Source: Diphasiastrum complanatum | Taxonomy: Eukaryota; Streptophyta; Lycopodiopsida; Lycopodiales; Lycopodiaceae | DNA: 64,000 nucleotides | NCBI GenBank assembly: GCA_029204225.1 | Contig: CM055101.1 | Span: forward strand, 62,378,171 to 62,442,170 | Direction: 5' to 3' | Part shown: positions 10,683 through 22,234 of the stretch, one piece after another | Numbering within the stretch: position 1 is the stretch's first letter | Layout: each line of letters begins with the position of its first letter | Notes under the pieces: generated by a model | Seen by the model: the letters and a program-made list of their open reading frames with translations, nothing else | Databases searched by the model: none | Told to the model about the DNA's origin: nothing | Position numbers and translations under genes: made by a program

Positions 10683-13185
10683 TCACTTCATTGCTTCATA
10701 CATCCCGTATTGGCTCAACTTTTGACAGTATCCCAACAATCCACTATGTCCATTACACACAAAATTCAATAACTGGCCAGTAGTTTGAAAGTCTAAAAAC
10801 CATCATGTACTTGGATCTTTGGGATAAATTGATCCAACTATTCACAAATCAATATTTCTACAATTTTTTTTTTCTAAGTTCTTTCTTACAAGTCTCATTA
10901 ATCTGACCAGCTTTGGTGTTTCTCTTATAAATTGGAACACAATCGAGTGGGAGCACAATATGAAGATCAAACTTTTCCATTATTTCAAAATCAAACAAAC
11001 TAAATCATGTAACGAGAAAAATGATTCACACAAAACCAAAACAAGCTTGTAAATCATTAAACATGCATGTTATATAATCTACCTTTCAAATGTTTTCAAA
11101 GATTTTTGGAGTCCTCTCCTTCTCCTCCCGCTACTAATATCTTCTTGAGAGCGTGAATAAAATTATCCTCTCCTCCTCCTCCCGCTACTGATAGCTTAGG
11201 TGGCGTGTGCTTAGTCGACTGTGTGCTTAGGCGGCGTGTTTATTTCGTTTGAGTTGTAATGAGTTAACCACACTAGTTAGATGGCGGGCATCACCGAAAA
11301 CTAGAAAAACAACAACAAATCTTGCCGTTTTTACTTTCTCTCTCTAGTCATTCTCTCACTAAGTTTGAGTTTCTTATAGGGCCCTTTTTGAGTTCAGGTT
11401 TCCCCTAATGTTTAGACATGGCAGAAATTGCGAAAATTGTTGCAAATTGCAGAAGATTTTTCGCAATTTCTACCATCATGGCAAGAATTGCAGAATTTTT
11501 TTTTTGCAATTTTTTGGCCTTGGCAGAAATTGCGGAACTCATATAAAGATATTGAAAGAGAGATTAATAGAGCAAAGTTTCTCTTGACAAGTCAAGACCA
11601 AAACCTTTTAAAACCCTTTATTCATAGACTAACAAGGTAACACATAGCTGAAAAGTATACACTACTAAAAAAGCACCATAAAGCAAAACATATCTCAAGA
11701 CATCCAACTGGTACCTGCCACCATCCCACCACACAAAACCGCACAAGTTAGTACAGTGAGGAAGACATGTGTCAACGTTGAATGTCAGTTGTTATCCATG
11801 TACAAAATACGTTAACCTCAACTAATCAGCTTGCAAAGTAAAATAAAGTTTATTGTAGTCCAATCTTCCCTTACTAGTTTTTTGTTATGAGTACTACGAC
11901 CACACCATGCAAGCACCGTATCAGGGCATCCGCCATACTAATCAGTTTGCTGGTTTTTGGTCCGTGTCATTAAATAAAACACATTACGTATTTGAAAACA
12001 AGAGCATAACAAATAATGAGCATGTAAGTGGTTTGTACCGGTACATGAGTTTTGCAGCAAATCCATGCCATCCCATCACTCTTGTCTATAAACCAACAAT
12101 GTACGGTGCTCGTGACTTCTTGATCAAATCCATGCTATACAAGAGTCTGCAAACCTTACTTATCGTTCTTACAATTTTAAGTCATATTAGTACTTTAAGA
12201 CATTACTAGAGAAATTGCTATTAGATTGTGCAAATGAACATGTGCGTAAGCCTATTCATACTAACATCGGACAGTTCCCTGCCATTCCGATCCTATGCAT
12301 GAATTCGTTCTTGGTACAAAACCAAGCACTTACAAGAACATACAAGAAGTACACAAATCCTTGTCTAGAAACTAGCCTACTATATATTCCAGGGTTATGA
12401 TCATTCAAAAGCAAGCATTGATCTATTACGTGAAAAATATATACGGTTATCATATCATACTGCTTTGTTTTTTAAAAAAAAAACCTTTATCAAGCTTACT
12501 CTGTCACCTTGTGTTTTGAGCCATACTTAATAGAAACTTGTGAAAATACATGCTTTTCTGACTTGAATGGTAGACGAGACCGATTCTTGCGAAGCAATCA
12601 TGTTCGTGGAATGTAAAAGTGAGGATTGACCTTCCGTATCCATATCTAGAAAACGTAATAGCGTAGAGACATGTGTACGAGTACTCTGATTAGTTTATAG
12701 CATATACCGAATGAGTTTGTCGTCTTCTTTTGAAAGCAAATTCTAGAGTGTAAATGTTCCGAGTGTCATACGTACCTTATACTTGCTGTCAATCGGAGTA
12801 TACCTAACCCCTTCGTTCTCTTTTATGCTGTAGAACTATATGAGACAGAGATAATCATGTATATAATCATTACTCTATTATCGTAGTGAGCTTTCTTTCG
12901 ATACTGAGACACATACACTTAGATAACATTCGATTATAGTCGTTTCTTTCATCAACCGTCAATATATTGTGATAACGACACATTTCTAGCATATATGTGT
13001 GAGAACTTGTGAAGAATAAAGCATGCATCGCTGTCAACCCAACGAGCTATGCTAGTTTACATACATCTACTCGCTGGTCAGCAATTTCCAGCAAAAAATC
13101 TCAGCGTTGACAACACTATTACACGCCACCATTCTCGCGCTGTAGAATTCCATCAATACTATTAGTTACCTCAGCGATTTCATGT
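10683..13185. other. Intergenic, no recognisable gene
   Basis: No coding family is recognised. At 11410-11545 the words GCAGAAATTGCGRAA and GCAATTTYTGCCATG alternate on both strands and could fold. ORFs of up to 100 residues (for example 11907-12209) lack conserved motifs or clear codon bias. The sequence from about 11640 to 13600 looks low in simple repeats, unlike its surroundings. Confidence 0.5.
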
Positions 13186-13424
13186 CTATATGGTAGCGCT
13201 ACCACAGCCTTCATCGCTTTCAGATAGGCTCAGATTTGAGCGCCCACAGATGGCCATCGCTGGCAAGTATTGCAAGCTAACATGCATGCATACAACGATA
13301 TTTGCTCTTCTCATATGCTTGCTAACAAAGCTACTGTGGAAATGACCAGAATACCAAAGGTTACAACCGAAATCATTCATCTGTTTTGCATATAAAGCTA
13401 TCATAGGAGAAGTAAACAAGTAAG

Positions 13425-13590
13425 AAGGCCACTTACCAAATTGTTTCGGAGTACGCTCTCCGATCGTCGCTATGTAAGATCTCACACTGCATTTCTTGTC
13501 AAGCTGAAGCAGAAGTAAAAGAGGATGATGAGAGAAGAGGAGAGAGGGTGTGGAGAAAGCATTCAAGCCCAATCATCCTTATATAGATGC
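13425..13590 (-). promoter_or_regulatory. Possible promoter and first exon of a spliced transcript
   Basis: Reading the minus strand, a TATA-like CTATATAAGG lies at about 13577-13586. It is followed some 30 bases later by a pyrimidine-rich CTCTCTCCTCTTCTCTC patch, typical of plant transcription starts, and then by a donor-like TTTG|GTAAGT at about 13436. The 128-residue frame through it has no recognised motif and reads over the would-be donor, so the transcript could be non-coding. I could not identify a second exon or a known plant microRNA sequence. Confidence 0.3.
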
Positions 13591-13778
13591 ATGAAACAAG
13601 AGTACCCAAGAAGCAAAGTGATCGTGTCCATAGGAAATACCTTCATTGATCTTGGCTGTTAAAGTGGCATTGGTGGTTTTCAAATTGCCCTCTAAAACTT
13701 ACAAAGGGTCATTTATCTCTCTTTAAAAAAAAAAAAAACCAAGGGCTAAGTGTAGAATGAAGAAGTTGCGTACCATTC

Positions 13779-13780
<2 letters not shown>

Positions 13781-13857
<77 letters not shown>
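13781..13857. repeat. (GA)n microsatellite
   Basis: An uninterrupted GA array of about 77 bp. It is followed at 13863-13995 by variants of CATGGCAAAAAATGCAAA and AAATTTTGCAAAT, related in style to the 11410-11545 repeat. Confidence 0.97.
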
Positions 13858-13860
<3 letters not shown>

Positions 13861-14152
13861 TCATGGCAAAAAAATTGAGAAAAACACATTTTCTGGAACT
13901 TGTGGGCCATGACAAATTTTGCAAATAAATTTTCTACAATTTATTGGTCATGGCAAAAAATGCAAAAACAGTTGCCATGGTAGAAATTGGGGTTGTATGG
14001 TAGTAACAACACATTCTTCTTTTTTGTGTCTTAAAAAAGAAATTATTCAATATAGGATTTTAAGATTGGTGCATGATATATTAACGCATATGCATAATGC
14101 AAATGATCAGTTGCATGTATAGTACACAAACACATGCCATATGGATTAAACT

Positions 14153-15025
14153 TTATGATTGTTTGATATACATTATAGCTACATATATTAATGTTTGAAA
14201 ATATGCATGTACTAGATCTATACGAGTTTTGACAACATGTGGGTTGTTCAAAAAAACTTTATGATTGCACAATGTGCTAACATTACTAGAATTAATCGAG
14301 AAAATAGTTTCGAATTTCTTAGATAAAATAGTTACACAGATACTTGCAAAGTACATTTCGAGATCACTCTGTCTTGTGAGAAGATCGATAACATGTCCTT
14401 CAACAATATCCACATGAGATGCACATTCATCTTCATCCACGATAAGATCTACTGATGTCGTGCAAAAGTCCTCGACCAATGAAACTTTTCATGACATTAT
14501 TCCCATCCTTACCATCACGTCTTCCCCTAGCATAATGATGCAATAAAACATTCCAATTCGTTGCCATCAGGTCCTGGAGATAAAACACTTGTTGCTGCAC
14601 ATGCTCAGGCATATCAAATGGCTGATCTTCCATGCTAGTTTGTCGGAGTGTTTTTGTTACATCTATCAAGCAAAAACCATCGTTGTCCATCCTCATGCTT
14701 GCATGCTTTCCGACTATATTTGGTTACACCCATTTACCATAAAGAAGAATAACTGAATTGAAACCATATTCAATTTCCAAAATTTTGCAAATCCATCCAA
14801 AATTACAAAGATTGGTTGAAATAGGATTTCTATCTCTCACACTACTGCGGCTCCAAGTTCTAAAGCATGCTGTAATACCACTGTCTTGAGTCACTTTACT
14901 CAAATCTTCATCCCTAGTACGAAAATGATAGCCATTCACCCAGAGACCTGAATATGATGTTGCATGTTGCTTTGGTCCTATTGCCAAATCAATCAACATG
15001 GAATCCAGCATCTCGCCTGCTTCAT
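14153..15025 (-). pseudogene. CACTA (En/Spm) transposase TNP2 C-terminal fragment
   Basis: Minus-strand frames read from 15025 downward encode a conserved plant TNP2 tail. The first part carries LAIGPKQHATSYSGLWVNGY, FRTRDEDLSKVTQDSGI, matching the TNP2 'NGYxFHTxxRDxxxxxQNSG' block. Next comes the DUF4216-type segment: FGWICKILEIEYGFNSVIL, NDGFCLIDVTKTL, then DMPEHVQQQVFYLQD. In the family this domain lies C-terminal to the transposase catalytic core, which is absent. A stop or frame change at about 14720 and another at about 14480 break it. The fragment ends abruptly against gypsy sequence at about 15025-15045, and no CACTA terminal repeats were found, so it is a dead remnant cut by, or fused to, the neighbouring retrotransposon. 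Confidence 0.8.
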
Positions 15026-15072
15026 GGAGTTCATTTACCTAGAATTCGTGGTTCTTTAGTAAATTTGATAGT

Positions 15073-16258
15073 TTGCAAATTGATTTCAAAAAGCATGAAT
15101 TACATTTTATGGATTCTAGTGGTAAAGTGGTATTTATTTTTGCTGATGATACTGGAACTCATTTTCCGATGGTTACATCGGCAGAATCAATAAAGGAATC
15201 TCAAAATTTTGATTGTTACTATCTTGTTTTAAAATCTTGCTTAAGTGGAATTGTTTCTGAGTCTTCAGATGAAAATGATAGTACTAAATCAATTATTGAT
15301 AGTAATTTCATTGTGAATGATGAAAATCAGTATGGTGATTTAGATCATAATCATGAAGAGAAACAATTGTTAGCAGATTTAAAGCAAGAATTTAGTGATG
15401 TTTTTCCTAGTGGACTTCCGCATGGTCTACCTCCGTCTAGGTCAGTAGATCATAAGATAGAAATAATTTCGGGTAGTCAACCAATCTTCCGACAACCGTA
15501 TCGGTTTAGTTTGAAGGAAGATGAGAAAGTGACTCGGCAAATTGAGGAGTATCTTTGAATGGGTCACATTCGACCTAGTAAGTCGCCATGGGGAGCGCCG
15601 GTCCTTCTTAAGGATAAGAAAGAGGTGCGTAGATTACAAGGGGTTGAATAAAGTTACCATTAAGAATAAGTATCCTCTACCTAGGATGGACGATCTGGTT
15701 GATCGTTTGGGTGGAGCTAGATATTTTACTAAAATTGACTTGCGAACTGGTTATCATCATATTCAAATCCATCTAGAAGATGTGTCTAAGACGGGTTTTA
15801 GGACTAGATTTGGTCATTATGAGTTTTTGGTGTTACCATTTGGGTTAACTCCAGCCACTTTCCAGCAGATGATGTTCTAGCAGATGATGAACGATTTAAT
15901 TCGTCTGTATATGGGAAAGTTTGTTGTTGTGTTTTTAGATGATATACTCATCTATAGTAAAATACTCAAAGAGCATAAGAAGCATCTTAGGACTGTCTTG
16001 AGGATTTTGAGACAGGAGAAGCTTTATGCTAAAGAGTCGAAGTGTGAGTTCTTTAATAAAGAACTGTTGTATCTTGGTCATGTCATATCCTGGAAGGGAA
16101 TTATGATTGATCGGGAAAAGATTAAAACAGTTCTTGTTGCACCTCTTATTTATGCGTTGAAGGGGATAATTACTCGAAAGGGTAGGTCGAGTCCACCTCT
16201 CGTGTGGAATGAGACATTGGATGCAAGTTTTAATAAACTTAAGGAACTAATTGTCTAA
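15073..16258 (+). pseudogene. Gypsy reverse transcriptase (broken)
   Basis: The first frame (15073-15558) carries the linker before RT, including LKQEFSDVFPSGLPHGLPP and DHKIEI, the usual pre-RT block. RT proper follows with [15 protein letters not shown], a frame change near 15610, then [32 protein letters not shown] and [13 protein letters not shown] stop at 15878-15880 separates this from the next piece, which holds the catalytic FLDDILIYSK (YxDD-type box as LDD) and YLGHVIS. The thumb/connection ends at a stop at 16256. All RT core motifs are visible, but three breaks make it inactive as it stands. Confidence 0.9.
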
Positions 16259-16297
16259 GCACCAGTTTTAATCATAGCAGATCTCGACAAACCTTTT

Positions 16298-16528
16298 ATG
16301 GTTAAAGTAAATGCTAGTGATTATGCGGTTGGTGCAGTTCTGTTACAAGAGGGGACGCCAGTTGGTTTTGAGAGTAAGAAGTTGTTTGATGCACAGACCA
16401 GATATACAACTCAGGAAAAAGAACGTTTTGCAGTTGTGCATGCGTTGAAGACGTGGAGACACTATTTATATGGTAGTCAATTTATAGTGTGTTCAGATCA
16501 CCAACCAACCATTAAAGTATTTCTGTAA
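16298..16528 (+). pseudogene. Gypsy RNase H fragment
   Basis: The frame reads VNASDYAVGAVLLQEGTPV, then YTTQEKERFAVVHALKTWRHYLYG and FIVCSDHQPT. These are the RNase H blocks with the first Asp (ASDYAVGA), the Glu of the EKE segment and the third Asp (CSDH). It stops at 16526 where the family would continue into LKYL..., and a shifted frame carries the end of the domain. Confidence 0.9.
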
Positions 16529-16618
16529 TCAGAAAGAGCTTAGGGGTCGAAAAGCTCGATGGGCGGAGCTGATGCAAGAATTCGACTTTGATTTGAGATA
16601 TATAAAGGGATTGTTCAG

Positions 16619-17535
16619 TTGGTTGTGAAAGATGAGAAGGTAGTGGATGATTTTTCAATTCGGAGTGAGATTTTATTCCGAAGGGGAAAAGTGTGTGTAC
16701 CAGGAATGGATGCATTAAAAAAGAAAATTTTATTTGAATGTCATGACGCACCTTGTGCTAGTGGGCATCCAGGTATACATCGTACTCTAGATTTGGTACG
16801 AAGGGACTTTTTTTTGGCCAAAGTTGAAACCTTTCGTAGAATCTTATGTATTAAACTGTGATCAGTGCCGACGGAATAAAGCAGAGAGCTTAAAGGCTGG
16901 TGGACTATTGCATTCATTATATATTCCTTCAAAATGGTGGGATAGTATTTTGATGGACTTTGTAGTTGGCTTACCGAGGACGATTAAACGGAATGATGCA
17001 ATTTGGGTCATAGTTGATCGGTTAACTAAATTGGCTACGTTTATTCCGGTAAAGACTACGGTCAAAGCGTCTGATTTAGCTCAAGTGTTTGTTGAACGTT
17101 TGTTCAGATTATATGGGTTGCCATCTAACATTGTTAGAGAACGGAATCCTAAGTTTATAGGCCGATGTTGGACGACAGTGTTTGAAAAGTTTGAGAAGTC
17201 TTTGAGCATGGGCTCGATTGATCATCCGGAATCTGATGGTTAGACGGAGAGGACTAATCAGACTATGGAACAAATGCTTCGTGCATATGTTTTATTTAGG
17301 CAATGTCAGTGGGAAAAGTATCTTCCATTGATTGAGTTTGCTTATAACAGTAGTAAGCATTCGGCTATTGGATAACAGTAGTAAACATTCGGCTATTGGA
17401 TATAGTCCGTTTATGCTTATGTATGGATTTCAGCCTAGATCTCCGATAACGGTTGAAACTGGGTCGATTAAAGTTCAAAAAGTAGCGGATTTCTTGTGTG
17501 AAATCCAAGAAATGTTACAGTTAGCACATTAGAAT
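16619..17535 (+). pseudogene. Gypsy integrase (broken)
   Basis: The zinc-binding HHCC region is split by a frameshift: HDAPCASGHPGIHRT in one frame (16740-16790) and CDQCRRNK in the next (16860). The catalytic core has WDSILMDFVVGLP (first Asp), VDRLTKLATFIPV, and the usual 'SDRDPRF' block as RERNPKFIG, so the second catalytic Asp is apparently replaced. ESDG is followed by a stop (17242-17244) before TERTNQ (third catalytic residue, Glu). A perfect-looking 28-bp tandem duplication at 17344-17399 shifts the frame again. Confidence 0.88.
17344..17399 (+). repeat. 28-bp tandem duplication inside integrase
   Basis: Two adjacent copies of a 28-bp unit starting ATAACAGTAGTAARCATTC differ at one base. 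Since 28 is not a multiple of three, the duplication itself breaks the reading frame. It looks like replication slippage after the element had inserted. Confidence 0.9.
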
Positions 17536-17552
17536 GTTCTAAGTGCCTAGGA

Positions 17553-17999
17553 TTGGGTAATCTGAAAAGATCGCCTCGGGAGTTTCAAGTTGGAGATTGG
17601 GTGTATCTTAGAATTCCGAGGGATTCTAAGGTAATTTGCATTGGGAAGCATTACAAAGTGTTTGCTAGGTACAATGGACCATATAAAATCTTGAAAAAGA
17701 TTGGATCTTTAGCTTACCGATTAGAGTTACTAGAGGGAACCAAGGCTCATCCTTTGTTTCATGTAAGTCGTCTGAAGTTGTGTTTACATGAGGGAGATCA
17801 TGTTGGTTCTGGTACTAATCTAGATTCATTTGAGGACTAATCTGAGAGGATTCCTTTAGAACCTGAAAAGATTCTTGATACTAGATCCAAGCGATTGCGA
17901 AATCGGGATGTTATTGAACATCTGGTTCACTGGAAAGGTTATTGATGATGAGGATTCATGGGAACTAGAAAGTAACCTAAAGAAGAGTTTCTCGGACTT
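17553..17999 (+). pseudogene. Integrase C-terminus and chromodomain remnant
   Basis: The 17553-17840 frame carries the GPY/F module: FQVGDWVYLRI, YNGPYKILKKIGSLAYRLEL, HPLFHVSRLK. It stops at 17838-17840. Beyond the stop the same strand still encodes a chromodomain-like stretch, EPEKILDTRSKRLRNRDVI followed by HLVHWKGY and, after a frame change, SWELES. In chromoviruses such a domain helps direct integration to particular chromatin. The aromatic residues expected in the fold are only partly visible because of the breaks. Confidence 0.8.
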
Positions 18000-18006
18000 T
18001 GAGTTC

Positions 18007-18620
18007 TGTCACGGCCCTAATGGGAGTTTGGACCATTAGGGGTTGTCTTGGACGTAGGGGCCAGGCCTAATCTGGATAATAGTCAAGTAGGACCATGGGG
18101 TCACACCCGCATGTGGTATAGGCATGTGTATTGCATCATAGTATGTGATAGGATGTACATGCATTGTGCTTATGCATGGGTCTTCATTATTATGGATTAG
18201 GGGTACCTACATGCAATGGACATGCATATTAGGGATTGGCATGATCAGTTAGAGTGCTTCCATGTGGAGTCAATGCATGGGCAGGTGGGGTTGGCTATAT
18301 CTCTATATATACCCTCACCAATGTCTATGAGGATTATGGGATAGGTCTATGGCCGTTATGCTGTCACAATGTGAAGCGCTCTTCCTGCACCTTGACCATC
18401 TCCTGGATTGCTCGAGGGCTAGACCAATATTGGGTCTAGGTTTGGTTGGGACGGTTTCATCATCTGCAATCCTCCCTTGGTGTTCTAGGAAGCTCTATCT
18501 CTGTTGGGAGTCCTGGGGGACGTTTTATTCGATATGTTAATGATTCAATCTCATTAATGTTGGAGTTAATCTTACTCCTACTCACTCTAATTGTTGTATA
18601 AAGCTGTAAACATCATTGAG
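18007..18620 (+). mobile_element. Probable 3' LTR of the chromovirus (outer end uncertain)
   Basis: Directly after the chromodomain remnant the sequence begins TGTCACGGCCCTAATGG, a common start for gypsy LTRs, preceded by a purine-rich AAAGAAGAG. A TATA-rich tract (CTATATCTCTATATATACC, 18293-18311) fits an LTR promoter. The 5' LTR is missing, so the end near 18.6 kb cannot be confirmed. From about 18.6 to 19.4 kb no gene is seen. Confidence 0.55.
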
Positions 18621-19389
18621 TTTTTTAAACTTTGTGTAAAAAAATCAATGCACATTGTGCAATATTGTAAATAGTTCTAAGCATTTTAGTCATATATGCT
18701 AAAATCTTTAGAATATTCAAAAAGACTATTAGTCTATTTTCCATAGAATAGGTGAAAAACCACAAAGAAATCCATCAAACAAACACAAATATTCATTTAT
18801 GAGACAATTGGGAATCTCCAATATCATGTAAGTTGTGAAGATGAGGCGTCATAAGTGATGGAGGTCGTACTGTTTATTCTTGAGTGTATGTATCTCATTT
18901 ATCCAAATTGTATATATAGCATAAAAACAATCATTCCATATTTTGATTAGTTTTTACAACGGCAAAAATTTACTTTTACGATGCATAGACATGCATATCT
19001 TTATAAAAATTTACTATGTACTTCTTTTTCAGTTTCTGTCACCTAGGCCTGCAAGATGTAACCCGATAATTATAAAATTGGGCCAAAAAAGCCTTTTGTT
19101 TTAAATCAGACGAGGTATATTACTTAATCTATAACACTAATCTTTTATATGAAGAGTGATTATCATTTTTTTGGAATACCTAATAAACCACCAATCTCTC
19201 ATTTTTTTCAAGCCTATGCGTTTTGATTATTGTTCCGTATGATGTCATTGTATTTTTCTTTTAAAACAATAATTCACATAAAATATTATACATATTGGCT
19301 TAAACCATGACAAACATGAATAAGCATAACTTATAAAATTATTCATAGTAAAAAGCCATAGTTCTCACACCTTTTATAAGTGTGGCCAA

Positions 19390-19680
19390 CGTTGCTACTA
19401 TCACCTAGAGGCCTTAGCCTAAGGTGTATTGTTCACGTGATGTAGGTCATGGCTATTGTAGCCCAAAGGATAACTCGGCCTTGTTACATGATAATAGCCC
19501 ATAGGTAGGGCATAGCCTAAATGTGGGGCAGCACAAGTTGATGGTGGCCTGTTGATTGAGCATGGGTCTAATAGTTTCAAGGTAGGGTAGTGTGGTCTTG
19601 CTACATGATGGTAGCACGTAGGTGGATTGTAGCCTGAAGAAGGCAACACAACCTTATAGTAATCCACAAATAGGACCCCT
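19390..19680. repeat. Imperfect tandem repeat, about 120 bp unit
   Basis: Two related blocks start near 19475 and 19597: 'GGCCTTGTTACATGATAATAG' and 'GGTCTTGCTACATGATGGTAG', each followed by CCCATAGGTRG / CACGTAGGTGG and AGCCT(A/G)AA. Frames through it (for example the 82-residue minus frame) have repeat-derived, unrecognised translations. Confidence 0.55.
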
Positions 19681-19723
19681 TAGTCTTTGCAACAACCTGA
19701 GACCTGGTTTGCAATATAGATCT

Positions 19724-19724
<1 letters not shown>

Positions 19725-19788
<64 letters not shown>
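19725..19788. repeat. (GA)n microsatellite
   Basis: A GA array of about 64 bp, followed about 190 bases later by a run of about 19 G (19978-19996). Confidence 0.97.
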
Positions 19789-19790
<2 letters not shown>

Positions 19791-20340
19791 CCCTCTCACT
19801 TGTGTGCAATGCATGCAAATGTAAAGAACCTTCGGTGTGCACCAAGGGTGAGGATCCAACCCATCTCAAACCAAAGACTCTAATGAGGTTGTCACTTATA
19901 AAGGTCACTTAGAGTATGTGATTTTTAAAGAGTTTCCTCCAAGAGGGGTGCGCACCCAGCAAAGTGCACAAAGCGGAGGGGGGGGGGGGGGGGGGGAGGG
20001 ATTTTTTTTTCAAAAGAGATTGAAAAAGTGCACAAAATATTTCCACCCAACAAAAGAGGCTTACTTGTATATTGTTTGTCGTTTTTATGACCGACAATAC
20101 AGAGATCTTGTATTTAATGTACCCAATAATCAAAAGGTATAACTTTTTCCAAGGTGGACGTAAATGTTAACATGATTGACATATCTCCAAACTTCTACCC
20201 TGCACTAATTGGGTGGTTACAATCCAGATAGAAAGTATCACTGGTCCTAGTCATTTCCATTTCTTTAGATGAAAGCTTCTCCTTATGACACTGCCATTGA
20301 AATCCACTTCAAGAAATAAGGACAAATTAAATCAATTACA

Positions 20341-21893
20341 TTACTCTTCACGAATTGGACGGTTTCTAGGACGAGCTAGAACAACCTTGCTTTCATCCTT
20401 TACATTCACTCTGCTTACAAGATCTTCACTTTTGTTCATAGTTTCCTGCTCCAACAAGGCCTCTGCTCTGAGTCTTTCCATCTCCTCCATCTGTCGAAAA
20501 CAATCAACACATAAAAAAGGGTGAACCATAAGCTGTAGCACATATCATCAACTCTAAGATAAGCATAAAACTAGACCCACTTGCAAGATACAATTTTGCA
20601 CCTATGCCAATTGTGTCAATGGAGTCAACCTTTGGATAATCCTTTTGAGCTTTGAAATGAAAACCGATAGATTCTACTAAGTATGTGGATTGTAGAAGCA
20701 TAGACTGATGTAGGAAGTTGGAACCACTGATTGCAGATGTATGCCAGCCAGATGATGGAGACCTTCTTTGAGTTGTCCATCTTAACAAAAAGAAATTTGC
20801 TCAGGTTTACAATTCTGTAAATTCTGAATACTCGTAGGTGGAAACAAATTGCTCAAAAGCAATGCTGCCTTTTATTCTTCTGCATCGGGTAAAAACCTAA
20901 ACTGCATAAAAATTCAAGGCATTTTTTCCTTTGACTGGCTGAAAAGCTAGGTTCACATAGGTACTTACCAAGTTGTAGATACATCAACAAAAATTTGAAG
21001 GAACTAGATAACCGTTATTATAGTCTACTTTAACAAAAGGAATGAGTTGATAATGTCCATGGATTACAAAACCTAACATTACACACAGCCTGTGAAACAT
21101 CCAACCACGGAATGAGATTTGGTAGAGTGAAATTTGATGCTTTGAGCAGAGCAGGGAAGTGCAGATTTGATCAAAGAAATTGACAGTCTTACTAGTGGGT
21201 TCACTATGATGAAAAGCTGCCTGTCTCAGTGACGTGAAAGGTTCTAAGCTCAATAACAAAGCTGAAGAGTAGACCCACGGTTACAGATTCATTCATTGTG
21301 CTTTTTCAGCTGGTAAAAAGAGGACTTGCCTGTTCTATAGCTTCATTTTCCAAGCGCTTCTCAATTGCAAGCGAGCTGATCACAGTCACTGCCACTAGCA
21401 GAAGAGGTACACTCATGGCTTGTGCAGCAGTTAACCAGAAAGTATTCTCAGGAATGGCCCTGGTAACACCACTCGCTCTCTTTGCATTCCCTTTGCACAA
21501 CCACCCTCCTTGCTGCTCCAAACCTATGCTACCCAATTCGCCCCCAGATTTCAAACCTTCAGATCGGCACCTTCCTCTCATTACTGCAGACAAACAGCTT
21601 CCATCATCTCGTAAGACACACAATCTGCTTCCATTCCTTCCAAACAATTCATTCTTCCTTGTTTTAGACTTCTCAAGATTGTTACCATAAAACCCATTTC
21701 TGATTCTTCTTATTTTTCTTGTGTGTGGTATAATCAGAACTCTGTCTTGAGCTGCAATTACCCATGAACTGCTGCTGCTGCAGCTACTTAAGGTGAGCTG
21801 CTGATCAGCTGCAACAGCAGCAGCAGTGCCCCAATTCTTAGAACTCAAAACAGATTCATGCCCCATCATCATCATCCTCATCCTCATCCTCAT
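20341..21893 (-). CDS. Probable plastid membrane protein, two exons, GC-AG intron
   Basis: Exon 1 is 21893-21330 and exon 2 is 20490-20341, giving 237 residues. The start is the ATG at 21893, which is preceded directly by an in-frame TAG. The N-terminus is rich in Ser, Ala and basic residues with few acids, as in a chloroplast transit peptide. A hydrophobic segment (about residues 150-178: FWLTAAQAMSVPLLLVAVTV) is a likely membrane span, followed by an acidic/basic helix (KRLENEAIEQ|MEEMERLRAEALLEQE) that runs smoothly across the splice junction. The tail ends RPRNRPIREE. The acceptor is TTTTCGACAG; the donor reads CAG|GCAAGT, the classic strong context for a GC-AG intron (20491-21329, 839 bp), and splicing is in phase 0. 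Without splicing, exon 1 stops after eight more codons. I cannot name the family; a thylakoid or envelope protein is the likeliest reading. Confidence 0.7.
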
Positions 21894-22206
21894 CTACATA
21901 CAACACTCACACATCACATCACATCACATGACTCACAAGTGAGTAATAAAGCTTTGTACTAAAGTCTAAAGGCGTGAAATTTGTGTCAGGAATGTGGGCA
22001 GGCAGTGACAACTTTCAAGATAAATCACGTTTACAGAGTTTTGATTGGCCTACATGGCGTCCTAGGGTTATTGCAAAAACCTTACAATAGTGTGAACCCT
22101 AAAATGGAGGAGGGAGAGACAAGGGGATAAAGTGATAAGCTGTTGTTCATGAATCAACCTCTTTACCACCCATTTTGATGTGGTTTGTGAGCTTATTTTG
22201 GCTTGT

Positions 22207-22234
22207 TGGGTTTGGGTTTGGGTTTGGGTTTGGG
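22207..22234 (+). repeat. (TTTGGG)n, four to five units
   Basis: Hexamer repeats of TTTGGG. The G triplets could form a quadruplex. The unit differs from the plant telomere repeat (TTTAGGG). It lies about 310 bases upstream of the start of the plastid-protein gene (minus strand), in possible promoter territory. Confidence 0.8.

Larger units (their letters stand above)
15045..18006 (+). mobile_element. Ty3/gypsy chromovirus internal region (5' truncated, degenerate)
   Basis: Pol domains appear in the order expected for Ty3/gypsy: reverse transcriptase, RNase H, integrase, then an integrase-linked chromodomain just before the LTR at 18007. That order, with a chromodomain, is typical of plant chromoviruses. 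Gag, protease and the 5' LTR are missing, the 5' break falling at about 15045 next to CACTA sequence. At least six stops or frameshifts separate the pieces, so it is not autonomous. Confidence 0.9.

Noticed and set aside
13186-13572. A 128-residue frame as a secreted peptide gene
   Set aside because: The Leu-rich start looks like a signal peptide, but it overlaps a pyrimidine-rich leader and a splice donor, and no family motif is seen.
22207-22234. Possible interstitial telomere
   Set aside because: The unit is TTTGGG, not the plant TTTAGGG, and only four to five copies are present.
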